From positions 1 to 26,272 of the forward strand of contig CAIQSY010000232.1 in NCBI GenBank assembly GCA_903874585.1: a stretch of DNA of 26,272 nt. Direction: 5' to 3'. The position numbers and the translations under genes are program-made. Under the pieces are notes generated by a model. The model made no database searches. It was given only the letters and a program-made list of their open reading frames with translations, and was not told the origin of the DNA. Origin of the DNA: an uncultured Chlorobiaceae bacterium. GTDB lineage: Bacteria > Bacteroidota > Chlorobiia > Chlorobiales > Chlorobiaceae. Below, one piece after another: positions 1-6,781 of the stretch (position 1 is its first letter; each line of letters starts with the position of its first letter).

Positions 1-1
1 C

Positions 2-1585
2 TGGTCATTGCATCCGCTGGAATTGTTCACCTTTCTTGTGCCGGGCAGTTTCGGTTTTGGTGGCGTCACCTACTGGGGCTTTATGCCCTTTACCGACTTT
101 CCAAACTATGCTGGTATTGTGGTGCTGCTGCTCGCTGTTGCAGGTGCCGCAATGCGCCGCAAAGAGCCGATGATCTGGTTCTCTCTTGCGGCTCTGCTGC
201 TCGCTCTGCTGCTCTCCTTCGGCAGGTTTTTCAGTCCTGTCTTTGATCTCTTCTACCATTTTGCGCCGCTCTTCAGCCACTTCAGAGTGCCGTCGATGGC
301 GCTTATCATGCTCTACCTGATGGTGTCGTTTCTTGCCGCAATCGGGATACACGACCTGTTCCAGCGCCAGCCCGTAACGCTACTCAAACCGCTCAAGATT
401 GGCGCACTTTTCATTGCTGTTATCTTGATTTTCTCTCTGCTGTTCGAAGAACCCGTTGAGAGCTTTTTCCGTTTGCTTTTCCCTGATCCATCGGTTGAGA
501 GTTTCGATCTTGCCTTTATGGTCAATAAGCTGCGCTGGGAGCATCTTATTGACGGCTTCTGGATAGCGCTGATTATCGTCGCATTTTTCGTTGGAGTTCT
601 GTGGTTGTTTATCACGAAAAAGCTCTCTCTCAACATCTCTGCTGCTCTCCTGATGCTTCTTGCCATTGGCGATCTTCTCTGGATTGATATGCAGATTATT
701 TACCCATCCGCCAATGCACTGCGCTCGCCGCTCTATGCCGATAGCCATAAGGTGGAACAAGCCTTTCAGTCGGATGATATCACCCGCTACCTTGCGGCAC
801 AGAAAAAACCATTCAGAGTCTATCCTGCCGGCCCTCTTTTTGCGGAAAACAAATTTGCCCTGTTCGGCATTGAATCTGTCGGTGGCTATCATCCCGCAAA
901 GCTCAAGCTCTACGAAGAATTTCTTGCAAAAACCGAGAACCTTACCAGTATCAACGTACTCCGAATGCTTAATGTCGGCTACATTGTCAGCCCTGTGCCA
1001 CTTGCTCATCCTGCGCTTGAACTGGTCAAAACCGGCACGCTCCAACTCGCCAGTGGCCCCGTTACGGCGTCTGTGTATCGCCTGCAAAGAAGCGCTCCAC
1101 GCGCATGGTTTGCCAGCCGAGTAACGGGCGTGCAAGGTGATGAAGCGCTGTTTGCCCATCTTCTCGATGATGAGCTGCGCACTGGTGAGGCATACATTGA
1201 CGCTGCGCAATGGCAAGGCAGCCGCACATTTGCTGCGGCAATGGTAACGTCGCTTGATGCAAAAGCAGAATCCATGGTCGTGAAGGTTGCCACGTCGGGC
1301 GAAGCATTTCTTGTGGTGAGCGAACTCTATTATCCGCTTCGCTGGAAAGTTACCATTGATGGCCGCGACGCGTCAATGGTGAAAGTGAACGGGCTGTTAC
1401 GTGGCGTTGTCGTTCCATCAGGTAGTCGGGAGGTCAGGTTTTATTATGATCGCAGCAGCTTTGACGTCGGTCGTTGGATATCGCTTATCGCCTTTATCAC
1501 AGCACTGCTGATGGTTGCCTGGGGTATTGGCTGGTCGTGGTTGATAAAGTCAGGGGAATCGAGGATTCCTCGCGGGTATCACTAA
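2..1585 (+). CDS. YfhO-family membrane protein, C-terminal part (5' end outside window)
   Basis: The frame is open to the first base of the window, so the visible 528 codons are the C-terminal part of a larger protein; the TTG at position 8 is not a credible start. The visible part begins with a HPLEL..FLVPGSFGFGG stretch, continues through several hydrophobic segments (roughly residues 38-75, 95-115, 130-147, 185-225) and ends in an outward-facing domain with YYPLRWKVTIDG and VNGLLRGVVVPSG, then FYYDRSSFDVGR and a last membrane helix. This order and the GW/RWK-x-DG plus VNGLLRG motifs are typical of YfhO/DUF6311-like polytopic proteins, thought to act in surface glycopolymer assembly as lipid-dependent glycosyltransferases. 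The exact substrate cannot be read. The 3' tail has a decayed second copy at 4561-4638. Confidence 0.85.
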   Translation, partial: WSLHPLELFTFLVPGSFGFGGVTYWGFMPFTDFPNYAGIVVLLLAVAGAAMRRKEPMIWFSLAALLLALLLSFGRFFSPVFDLFYHFAPLFSHFRVPSMALIMLYLMVSFLAAIGIHDLFQRQPVTLLKPLKIGALFIAVILIFSLLFEEPVESFFRLLFPDPSVESFDLAFMVNKLRWEHLIDGFWIALIIVAFFVGVLWLFITKKLSLNISAALLMLLAIGDLLWIDMQIIYPSANALRSPLYADSHKVEQAFQSDDITRYLAAQKKPFRVYPAGPLFAENKFALFGIESVGGYHPAKLKLYEEFLAKTENLTSINVLRMLNVGYIVSPVPLAHPALELVKTGTLQLASGPVTASVYRLQRSAPRAWFASRVTGVQGDEALFAHLLDDELRTGEAYIDAAQWQGSRTFAAAMVTSLDAKAESMVVKVATSGEAFLVVSELYYPLRWKVTIDGRDASMVKVNGLLRGVVVPSGSREVRFYYDRSSFDVGRWISLIAFITALLMVAWGIGWSWLIKSGESRIPRGYH

Positions 1586-1702
1586 AATCCCAGCAATCCG
1601 CTGATATAACCGAACTCATTGTTCAAATATTTTATTTCTCTATCTTGGAATAAAGTATAAGGAGTGAGATGCGATAATTTTGAAACTTATTCATAATGAC
1701 TA

Positions 1703-1740
1703 GCACAGCACAGCACAGCACAGCACAGCACACAGCACAG
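1703..1740 (+). repeat. GCACA pentanucleotide tandem repeat (7 units, one with an extra CA)
   Basis: Seven head-to-tail GCACA units run from 1703 to 1739; the sixth reads GCACACA. The array lies between an ATG at 1696 and the GNAT frame. The ATG frame currently hits TAA at 1741, whereas the GNAT frame is open from 1700 through the repeat. Because the unit is 5 bp, adding one unit (or losing two) would join the ATG at 1696 to the GNAT frame. This is the arrangement of a slipped-strand contingency repeat. Confidence 0.9.
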
Positions 1741-1783
1741 TAACAGGTTACAGCTTCGGTTAGCAAGGCTTGATGACGCGAAA

Positions 1784-2197
1784 GTGCTTTTAGAATGGAG
1801 AAACAATTCTTTAACTCGTCAAGCCAGTCATAACACTGCGCTTATTAGCGAAGACGAACATATACAGTGGCTGACAAGTATTTTGGAGAATGAAAATCGA
1901 AAGTTGTATGTTGCTGAAATCGATGGAGCTCCTGCTGGGACGGTACGTGTAGATTCAGAAAAATATGGATATGAACTTTCTTGGACTGTATCCCCGATGA
2001 TGCGTGGTTCTGGTATTGGAAAGGAAATGGTTTCTCAGCTTGCGAAGGGCATATCCGAACCCATACGTGCAGAAATCAAGAGTGGCAATGTTGCTTCAAT
2101 CCGAATTGCAGAGGAAGCTGGCATGATGTTTGACCGCGAGGAGGAAGGAGTTCTTTACTATCATCGTGACGCAATTCTTCAACCCATTATTCCGTGA
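1784..2197 (+). CDS. GNAT-family N-acetyltransferase, N-terminus uncertain (candidate phase-variable)
   Basis: The protein has the GNAT acetyl-CoA signature MRGSGIGKEM (residues 73-82 from the GTG at 1784) and a C-terminal NVASIRIAEEAGM stretch; LEWRNNSLTRQAS and ISEDEHIQWL resemble the sugar-nucleotide or RimJ/PseH-like subgroup. The GTG start would remove the first beta strand: the same frame upstream (from 1745) encodes RLQLRLARLDDAK, which looks like the real GNAT N-terminus. No ATG, GTG or TTG exists in that frame between the stop at 1697 and 1784. The only nearby ATG (1696) is in another frame, separated by the GCACA repeat. So the gene is either switched off in this copy, a 5'-damaged gene, or translated short. 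An AAGGAG lies at 1659-1664 but serves only a two-codon frame. The substrate is unknown; a sugar amine is a guess. Confidence 0.75.
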   Translation: MLLEWRNNSLTRQASHNTALISEDEHIQWLTSILENENRKLYVAEIDGAPAGTVRVDSEKYGYELSWTVSPMMRGSGIGKEMVSQLAKGISEPIRAEIKSGNVASIRIAEEAGMMFDREEEGVLYYHRDAILQPIIP

Positions 2198-2228
2198 AAT
2201 GTTAATCGAAAAATGAGACATATAAGGC

Positions 2229-2372
2229 ATGCTTCTGGTAGGTGGGTTGCCACCGAACAAACACAAGTTGGTCGTCGCATGGCTCGAAATTCATCAGGAA
2301 GATTTGCTTGCTGACTGGCATTTGGCTGTCAACGGCAAGAAACCGTTTCCAATAAAAGGACTTGACCAATGA
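2229..2372 (+). pseudogene. DUF4160 protein, N-terminally truncated remnant
   Basis: A short frame starting at ATG 2229 encodes 47 residues, including GGLPPNKHKLVVAWLEIHQE and LLADWHLAVNGKKPFPI. This matches the C-terminal half of DUF4160 proteins (normally about 80 residues), which carry a LP..K..LV..W.E.H.EEL..NW.LA pattern. The N-terminal half, with the usual PPHFH segment, is missing; an in-frame TAA sits just upstream at 2223. The stop overlaps the start of the DUF2442 gene in an ATGA arrangement, so the normal operon junction survives. DUF4160 and DUF2442 genes are commonly paired; a toxin-antitoxin-like role has been suggested but is not established. Confidence 0.6.
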
Positions 2373-2584
2373 GAATTGCAGAACTTCATCCCCAACCCGA
2401 TTGGGTGTTGTCCATCGTTGCGGACGATGGTCGTATTGGCAGTTTTGATGTTACTCCTTACCTTGACTATGAAGCGTTTGAAAAGCTTCGACACCATGAT
2501 GAATTTATGAAGGTTATCAATGGTGGCTACTTTATCGAATGGGAGTGTGGCGCTGATTTATCGGCAGACACCATTGAGGCATAG
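2369..2584 (+). CDS. DUF2442 domain protein
   Basis: This 71-residue protein has the DUF2442 pattern: a short beta strand, DGRIGSFDVTPYLD, then a FEKL segment and WECGADLSADTIEA at the end. The family is usually 70-90 residues, so it appears complete. The start ATG overlaps the stop of the truncated DUF4160 frame by 4 bases, indicating translational coupling in the ancestral pair. DUF2442 proteins are small and of unknown function and often sit beside DUF4160 in mobile, toxin-antitoxin-rich segments. With its partner truncated, this copy may be an orphan. Confidence 0.75.
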   Translation: MRIAELHPQPDWVLSIVADDGRIGSFDVTPYLDYEAFEKLRHHDEFMKVINGGYFIEWECGADLSADTIEA

Positions 2585-2658
2585 TGGAATGAATGCAGTG
2601 CCGTTAAAATTTGAGTACCCAACAGGTTGCAGTCAGCATTCCTGCGTTTGTTGTGTTG

Positions 2659-3903
2659 TCAGTTGTCACAACAAAATAAATGTTCAGCCTCCAAACACTC
2701 CTGCCCGCTTAACCCCAGTCGTCTTGCACAAACTTTCCACTCCTTCACCACCTCGCACACCTCACTGACAATTTTCCAAGCAAGCGCGTTATCCATCCGG
2801 TAATATCCGGCAGTTGCAATCGCTACATGAAAATCAGGTTGACGATTGTAGAGATCAAGTGACAGCACATGCCCTGTCTTTGTGAACGAGGGGTTCATGT
2901 CGAAAGCGGGTGCCAGTCGCCAGCCAGCAGGAGTGCGGATGAAGCCGTGATTGCGCAGATGGTCATCGCGGTTTGCCGTGGCGATGTTGAACACTACTCT
3001 GGTGAACAGCTCTTCGAGGTCGCGGGTGATGTGGTCAGCTTCGCCGTAGGTTGAAAGAAATTCTGCCAGCTCAAGGTAACTGGCATCGTCAGTATCGATA
3101 TGGTGAAGCATGGTCATGGCTGAGGCAAAAAAACGGCGCTGGTTTCTGGTTCGGTCAAATCGCTTTACAAGAAAGGTGTGGTATCCGTTACCAATCTGCA
3201 TGAGGCGAGCCTCGGGAACTGTGATATGGCATTGCTGTGCCAATTCATGCAGCAGCTTTTCCCAAAGGGCAACATCGTAGTCATCATCGGCTGAAGGAAA
3301 TTTTGCAATCCAGAGAGCACCATTCTCATCTATCAGATTTGCCTTCGGACGAGCGCCGCCAAGTGATGAGCCGGGGGCGACAAGAACCTTCAGCCACTCT
3401 TTGATTTTACCAAGATCATCCTGCTTTTTTCTGGTCAACTCCACGGCCACCTCCTGCAACTCAGCAATCCTTGTCACTGGTGGCGCAGATAACGCCTCGT
3501 TGGCAAGATAGAGTGATTTACCGGGGCGGCTGAATCGCAAGGCGCCCATGCGTGTGCAGTCCTGAACTCCCAATAAAAAATCCCACGGGCCAAGAGTTCT
3601 CGGTGTGCGCCCCTCATCTTTTGCTTCGATCGCCTCCCTGCGTTTCATCAGGAGTTGGCCCCAACGATCGGGACACGAATCCATGAAGACACCGAAATTG
3701 GAGGCACCCGGAAAGAAGTCTCCCGGCGAGAGATCAAGCTCCGGGTCGAGTGGAAATGCGTTGACGCTTTTGAGCCATGTTGGTTCATAAACGAATCGGA
3801 CGCTACCCCGAGCTCCACGGAAGAGTGTGCCGATCTGTTGAAGATCGCCGAATGCCGGGTCGTCAAGCCATACCCAGAGCTGTTCATCTTCACGCTTCGC
3901 CAT
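2659..3903 (-). CDS. hipA: HipA-family serine/threonine kinase toxin
   Basis: A 414-residue HipA-like kinase. The N-terminal subdomain (FGVFMDSCPDRWGQLLMKRR) is typical of HipA_N, followed by the glycine-rich loop SSLGGARPKAN (residues about 179-189), the catalytic loop NRDDHLRNHGF (about 311-321) and the metal-binding AFDMNPS (about 334-340). In E. coli HipA the equivalent loop holds the autophosphorylated serine, and the catalytic aspartate lies in the N-x-D-x-H-x-x-N loop, so the active site looks intact. An ATG at 3903 is preferred over the longer frame start at 3990 because AGGAG (3910-3914) precedes it by 6 bases. It overlaps the upstream regulator by 14 bases, the usual hipBA arrangement. 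Targets of this subgroup cannot be predicted; in the E. coli family HipA phosphorylates GltX. Confidence 0.88.
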   Translation of the reverse strand: MAKREDEQLWVWLDDPAFGDLQQIGTLFRGARGSVRFVYEPTWLKSVNAFPLDPELDLSPGDFFPGASNFGVFMDSCPDRWGQLLMKRREAIEAKDEGRTPRTLGPWDFLLGVQDCTRMGALRFSRPGKSLYLANEALSAPPVTRIAELQEVAVELTRKKQDDLGKIKEWLKVLVAPGSSLGGARPKANLIDENGALWIAKFPSADDDYDVALWEKLLHELAQQCHITVPEARLMQIGNGYHTFLVKRFDRTRNQRRFFASAMTMLHHIDTDDASYLELAEFLSTYGEADHITRDLEELFTRVVFNIATANRDDHLRNHGFIRTPAGWRLAPAFDMNPSFTKTGHVLSLDLYNRQPDFHVAIATAGYYRMDNALAWKIVSEVCEVVKEWKVCARRLGLSGQECLEAEHLFCCDN

Positions 3904-4264
3904 TATTCGCTCCTGCTGGCGCTTTTTTGCGCGGCGCCCTTCTGCGTTGAGGAAGCGATTCGTCCTGCAGGTGGCGACCCAGAACATCATCTTTGGCGAT
4001 CAACGACAAATCTCCAAGCAGTCCGAGGACGCGAAGCACCTGAACGTAGAAGCCGACAGCAACCGACGGGTCACCGTTCTCAATTTTGTAGAGCGTCGGG
4101 CGTGAAAGGTTTGCCCTGGCACAGACAGTCTCCATGGAAAAGCGGCGACGAAGCCGTGCATCTCTGAGACGTTGTCCTAGAGCTTCCATCTCTTTCGCCG
4201 AGGCGGGATATAGCGGTGTTGCTCTGCTTGTCATAACGATAACATTTGCTTTCATTATAAGCAT
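3890..4264 (-). CDS. hipB: HipB-like XRE-family antitoxin/regulator
   Basis: A helix-turn-helix of the Cro/CI (XRE) type occupies about residues 30-84 (LGQRLRDARLRRRFSMETVC, then LSRPTLYKIENGDPSVAVG). The C-terminus is rich in Arg, Lys and Ala and likely flexible. It sits directly upstream of and overlaps hipA, so it is the predicted antitoxin and autorepressor. Three ATGs (4264, 4255, 4234) are possible; none has a clear ribosome binding site, and the domain begins well after all of them. The E. coli HipB antitoxin is 88 residues, so this one (124 from the first ATG) is longer at both ends. A perfect inverted repeat at 4290-4319 is the likely operator. Confidence 0.82.
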   Translation of the reverse strand: MLIMKANVIVMTSRATPLYPASAKEMEALGQRLRDARLRRRFSMETVCARANLSRPTLYKIENGDPSVAVGFYVQVLRVLGLLGDLSLIAKDDVLGRHLQDESLPQRRRAPRKKAPAGANNGEA

Positions 4265-4273
4265 GATTTGTGA

Positions 4274-4303
4274 ATTATCATTGCAGTTAATTATCTTGAG
4301 TAA
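4274..4303 (-). promoter_or_regulatory. Possible sigma70-like promoter for hipBA
   Basis: On the minus strand, TTACTC (4298-4303) and GATAAT (4274-4279) are 18 bases apart, and the -35 element lies inside the inverted repeat. Repressor binding there would block polymerase. The -35 match is weak, so this is tentative. Confidence 0.3.
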
Positions 4304-4319
4304 AATTACTCAAGATAAT
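4290..4319. promoter_or_regulatory. Perfect 14-bp inverted repeat, candidate HipB operator
   Basis: The arms ATTATCTTGAGTAA and TTACTCAAGATAAT are exact reverse complements separated by 2 bases. The site starts 26 bases upstream of the first hipB ATG. HipB-type antitoxins bind palindromes upstream of their own operon, so autoregulation is the simplest reading. It lacks a T-tract and is not placed as a terminator for any gene. Confidence 0.75.
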
Positions 4320-4423
4320 GAGCAAAAAAATTATGATCATCGAGCGCTCTCAAAAAAACTGCTGATTACAATGGCAGAAGTTCGTCAATTCATTAAAGTG
4401 GCCACACTCAGCACGCTTCAGGC

Positions 4424-4534
4424 ATGGCTGTATTTGAGCAACAATGCAAGCCTTACAAGGTTTTTCTGGTTGGAAACTCGGGGATTCCATGGCAGGAGTT
4501 TCTTAAACTGGAACCCGTTGAGTTGTTTGCGTGA
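4424..4534 (+). pseudogene. Possible C-terminal remnant of an AAA+ ATPase (DUF4143-like)
   Basis: This 36-residue frame ends in YKVFLVGNSGIPWQEFLKLE and PVELFA. The pattern of a beta strand, G-x-x-GI, EFL and P-V-E-x-F at a C-terminus recalls the tails of AAA+/DUF4143 ATPases common in Chlorobi and Bacteroidota. Nothing upstream in this frame continues the match (TAA at 4394). The call rests on recalled family pattern only, and the fragment could be chance. Confidence 0.28.
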
Positions 4535-4560
4535 GTGAGACAACTCCCTCAGAGGTGTTA

Positions 4561-4638
4561 TTTTGTTACGATCGCAACAGCTTTGATGTCGGTCGTCGGA
4601 TATCCCTTATCGCCTTTATCAACGCACTGCTAATGGTG
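4561..4638 (+). pseudogene. Remnant of a second yfhO-like gene (3' end)
   Basis: These 78 bases align without gaps to 1439-1516 inside the yfhO-like gene, with 10 mismatches by hand count (about 87% identity). The encoded FCYDRNSFDVGRRISLIAF parallels FYYDRSSFDVGRWISLIAF. Most differences are in third codon positions, as expected for an old paralogue under protein-level selection. The match fades after about 4640, and the frame runs to TAG at 4699. No upstream part of such a gene remains, so this is the tail of a lost tandem yfhO copy or a duplicated segment. Confidence 0.8.
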
Positions 4639-4753
4639 GTCGTTATGGCTGAGGATGAGCGGAAATGTTTCGTTTTTGTAAAGCCGCCTATGAAGCAGTA
4701 GATTACGCACATCGTAACGTTAGAGCGTTGTATCGGAATTATATCATCGTTGT

Positions 4754-6655
4754 ATGAAATTATTTTTAAGGCTTGTTCGCTATCTTCTTCCCTCAAAAGG
4801 AAAGATTGTGCTTGTTGTTATTGTGAGTGTTATCTCTTCGCTTCTCGGCGTTGTCTCCATTTACTCCGTTCTTCCTCTGCTCAATGCCGTATTTAATGCC
4901 GATAAAAGTGTTGTTTCTTCTCAGTATTCAAATCCCACTCATCTCGAAAAGCCAAAATTGGTAAGTAATGATAAGGCGGCATTAGGTTTTGCCGGTGTTG
5001 ATACCGACAAACTGAAAGCCACTGCTACAGAGAAGTTTACCAATCTTTTTCATGCCGAAACAAAAGAGAAAACTCTTTTGAATATTTGTCTTTTTCTCAT
5101 TGCTTCCTTTGCCGTTAAAAACCTTTTTGTCTATCTGAACGGTCAAATAATATTCAGGATACAAACGAAAACCGCTAAAAAACTTCGTGATGATGTTTTC
5201 AGTAATATCATCGAAATGCATCTCGATTATTTTAATAAGAACCGTGTTGGAAACTTGATGAATCTCGTTTATAACGATGTGCAAGCTGTCAATAATGCTG
5301 TAAGTTCTACCTTTGTAAACTTTTTACAAAATCCGTTTGCCATCGTTGTTTATGTCACTGTACTTTTTGTTTTAAGCTGGAAACTAACACTTTTTGCATC
5401 CGCTATATCTCTTTTCATTTTATTTATTATTCGCATTATTGGTCAAAATGTTAAAGGGTATGCTACAAGTTTTCGGAGCAAAATGGGCGATATGAATGCT
5501 ATTCTACAAGAAAAGTTCAGTGGTATTAAGGTTATTAAATCAAGCGCTTTTGAAAATGTTGAACGAGCTAAATTTCAGGCATTTACTACTGATTTTCGGC
5601 ATCTTGATATACGAATAGCTGGACTCAGTAATCTTATTGGACCGCTTAATGAAACCTTACTCGTTTCAGCAATTGCATTTGTGCTCTGGTTTGGTGGATT
5701 GCAGGTTTTTGAAGCAAAAATGACATCATCAGAATTAATTCTTTTTGCGTTTACACTCTATTCAACCATGGGTCCTATAAAGAAGTTTGGAGAGGTGAGC
5801 AATCAATTAGCAGTTGGTATGGTTTCTGCTGAACGTCTTTTTGAGTTGCTCGATTCAACTCCAGATATTAAAAATGGTACGCAGCCTATTTACAGTTTTC
5901 AGCATGATATCAAGTTTGAAGATGTCTCTTTTAAATACAATAAGGATGCGACCGCTCCAAATGTTCTAGATCATGTCTCTTTCGAAATTAAAAAAGGTGA
6001 AATGGTTGCGCTTGTAGGGCAATCTGGTTCTGGTAAATCAACAACTGTTGATCTTCTGCTGCGTTTTTATGATGTCGATGCTGGTCGCATTACTATTGAT
6101 GATATTGATATTCGTCAGTATGATTTCAAACAATTACGAAGCATGATTGGAGTGGTGAGCCAAGAGGTTATTCTCTTTAATGATACAATAAAAGCCAATA
6201 TTGCTTACGGTACCCATGAAAATATCAGTGTTGAACGGGTAATAACCGCAGCAAAGATGGCGAATGCTCATCAGTTTATTGCCGAGAAACCAGAGCAGTA
6301 CGAAACGTTTATTGGTGATCGTGGTGTGCAGCTTTCTGGGGGGCAACGTCAGCGGTTGGCTATTGCTCGTGCCATGGTAAAAAATCCCGAATTATTGATT
6401 TTTGATGAAGCAACAAGTGCGCTTGATAATGAGTCAGAAAAGGTTGTACAGCAGGCAATTGATCATGCGCTTGAAAATCGTACAGCACTTGTTGTGGCAC
6501 ATCGGCTTTCGACGGTCAGGAATGCTGATCGGATTATTGTTATGGATCGTGGTAGAGCTATGGAGTCAGGTAACCATCATGAGTTGCTGTTGCAGGGTGG
6601 ATTGTATAAGCATTTGTATGATATTCAGTTTGCAGGGAAAGCAATTATAACCTAA
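4754..6655 (+). CDS. MsbA-like ABC exporter (fused membrane and ATPase domains)
   Basis: A 633-residue half-transporter with an N-terminal six-helix exporter domain (to about residue 345) and a C-terminal nucleotide-binding domain. All ATPase motifs are present: Walker A GQSGSGKST (about 422-430), Q-loop VVSQE, signature LSGGQRQR (about 527-534), Walker B LLIFDEATSALD (about 546-557) and the switch histidine in VVAHRLSTV. A loop of about 70 residues after the first helix (around 45-110) is longer than in E. coli MsbA. Such proteins act as homodimers in the inner membrane and export lipid A-core or lipid-linked sugars. With a polysaccharide locus next door, lipid or glycolipid export is likely but unproven. 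No strong ribosome binding site is visible before the ATG. The stop lies 25 bases from the insertion sequence. Confidence 0.9.
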   Translation: MKLFLRLVRYLLPSKGKIVLVVIVSVISSLLGVVSIYSVLPLLNAVFNADKSVVSSQYSNPTHLEKPKLVSNDKAALGFAGVDTDKLKATATEKFTNLFHAETKEKTLLNICLFLIASFAVKNLFVYLNGQIIFRIQTKTAKKLRDDVFSNIIEMHLDYFNKNRVGNLMNLVYNDVQAVNNAVSSTFVNFLQNPFAIVVYVTVLFVLSWKLTLFASAISLFILFIIRIIGQNVKGYATSFRSKMGDMNAILQEKFSGIKVIKSSAFENVERAKFQAFTTDFRHLDIRIAGLSNLIGPLNETLLVSAIAFVLWFGGLQVFEAKMTSSELILFAFTLYSTMGPIKKFGEVSNQLAVGMVSAERLFELLDSTPDIKNGTQPIYSFQHDIKFEDVSFKYNKDATAPNVLDHVSFEIKKGEMVALVGQSGSGKSTTVDLLLRFYDVDAGRITIDDIDIRQYDFKQLRSMIGVVSQEVILFNDTIKANIAYGTHENISVERVITAAKMANAHQFIAEKPEQYETFIGDRGVQLSGGQRQRLAIARAMVKNPELLIFDEATSALDNESEKVVQQAIDHALENRTALVVAHRLSTVRNADRIIVMDRGRAMESGNHHELLLQGGLYKHLYDIQFAGKAIIT

Positions 6656-6680
6656 ACTGAGCGATTCCAGCCTAAACTGA
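6651..6680. repeat. Direct repeat of CCTAAACTGA at the IS left flank
   Basis: CCTAAACTGA occurs at 6651-6660 and again at 6671-6680, separated by 10 bases. The first copy contains the stop codon of the ABC transporter gene; the second abuts the left inverted repeat of the insertion sequence. It may be a trace of an earlier insertion or of slippage during integration. Confidence 0.7.
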
Positions 6681-6730
6681 AGTGGACCCTTCGAGTCAGA
6701 CAATAAAAAGGCGAGTTTAAGTTGGTAACT
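6681..6730 (+). repeat. Left terminal inverted repeat of the IS3-family element
   Basis: AGTGGACCC, then GACAATAA 9 bases later, then TTTAAGTTGGTAACT. Each block has its reverse complement at the other end of the element, the innermost with one mismatch and an 8-base offset. Confidence 0.8.
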
Positions 6731-6781
6731 AGCCCTGATTCATACAGCGGAAAGGCGCTGTCCCTTGATACCATAGCCATC

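Noticed and set aside
380..1216. A 278-codon open frame on the minus strand
   Set aside because: It lies entirely antisense to the clearly coding yfhO-like gene and shows no recognisable domain; the plus-strand frame has strong family motifs.
1703..1740. Short tandem repeats considered as a CRISPR-like array
   Set aside because: Units are 5 bp with no spacers; this is a simple-sequence repeat.
2647..2675. Hairpin TTTGTTGTG/CACAACAAA at the hipA 3' end considered as a terminator
   Set aside because: It overlaps the last hipA codons and no T-tract follows on either strand.
4134..4538. A 134-codon plus-strand frame over the hipB start region
   Set aside because: Its first part is antisense to hipB and the rest has no family features; the hipB frame has a clear helix-turn-helix.
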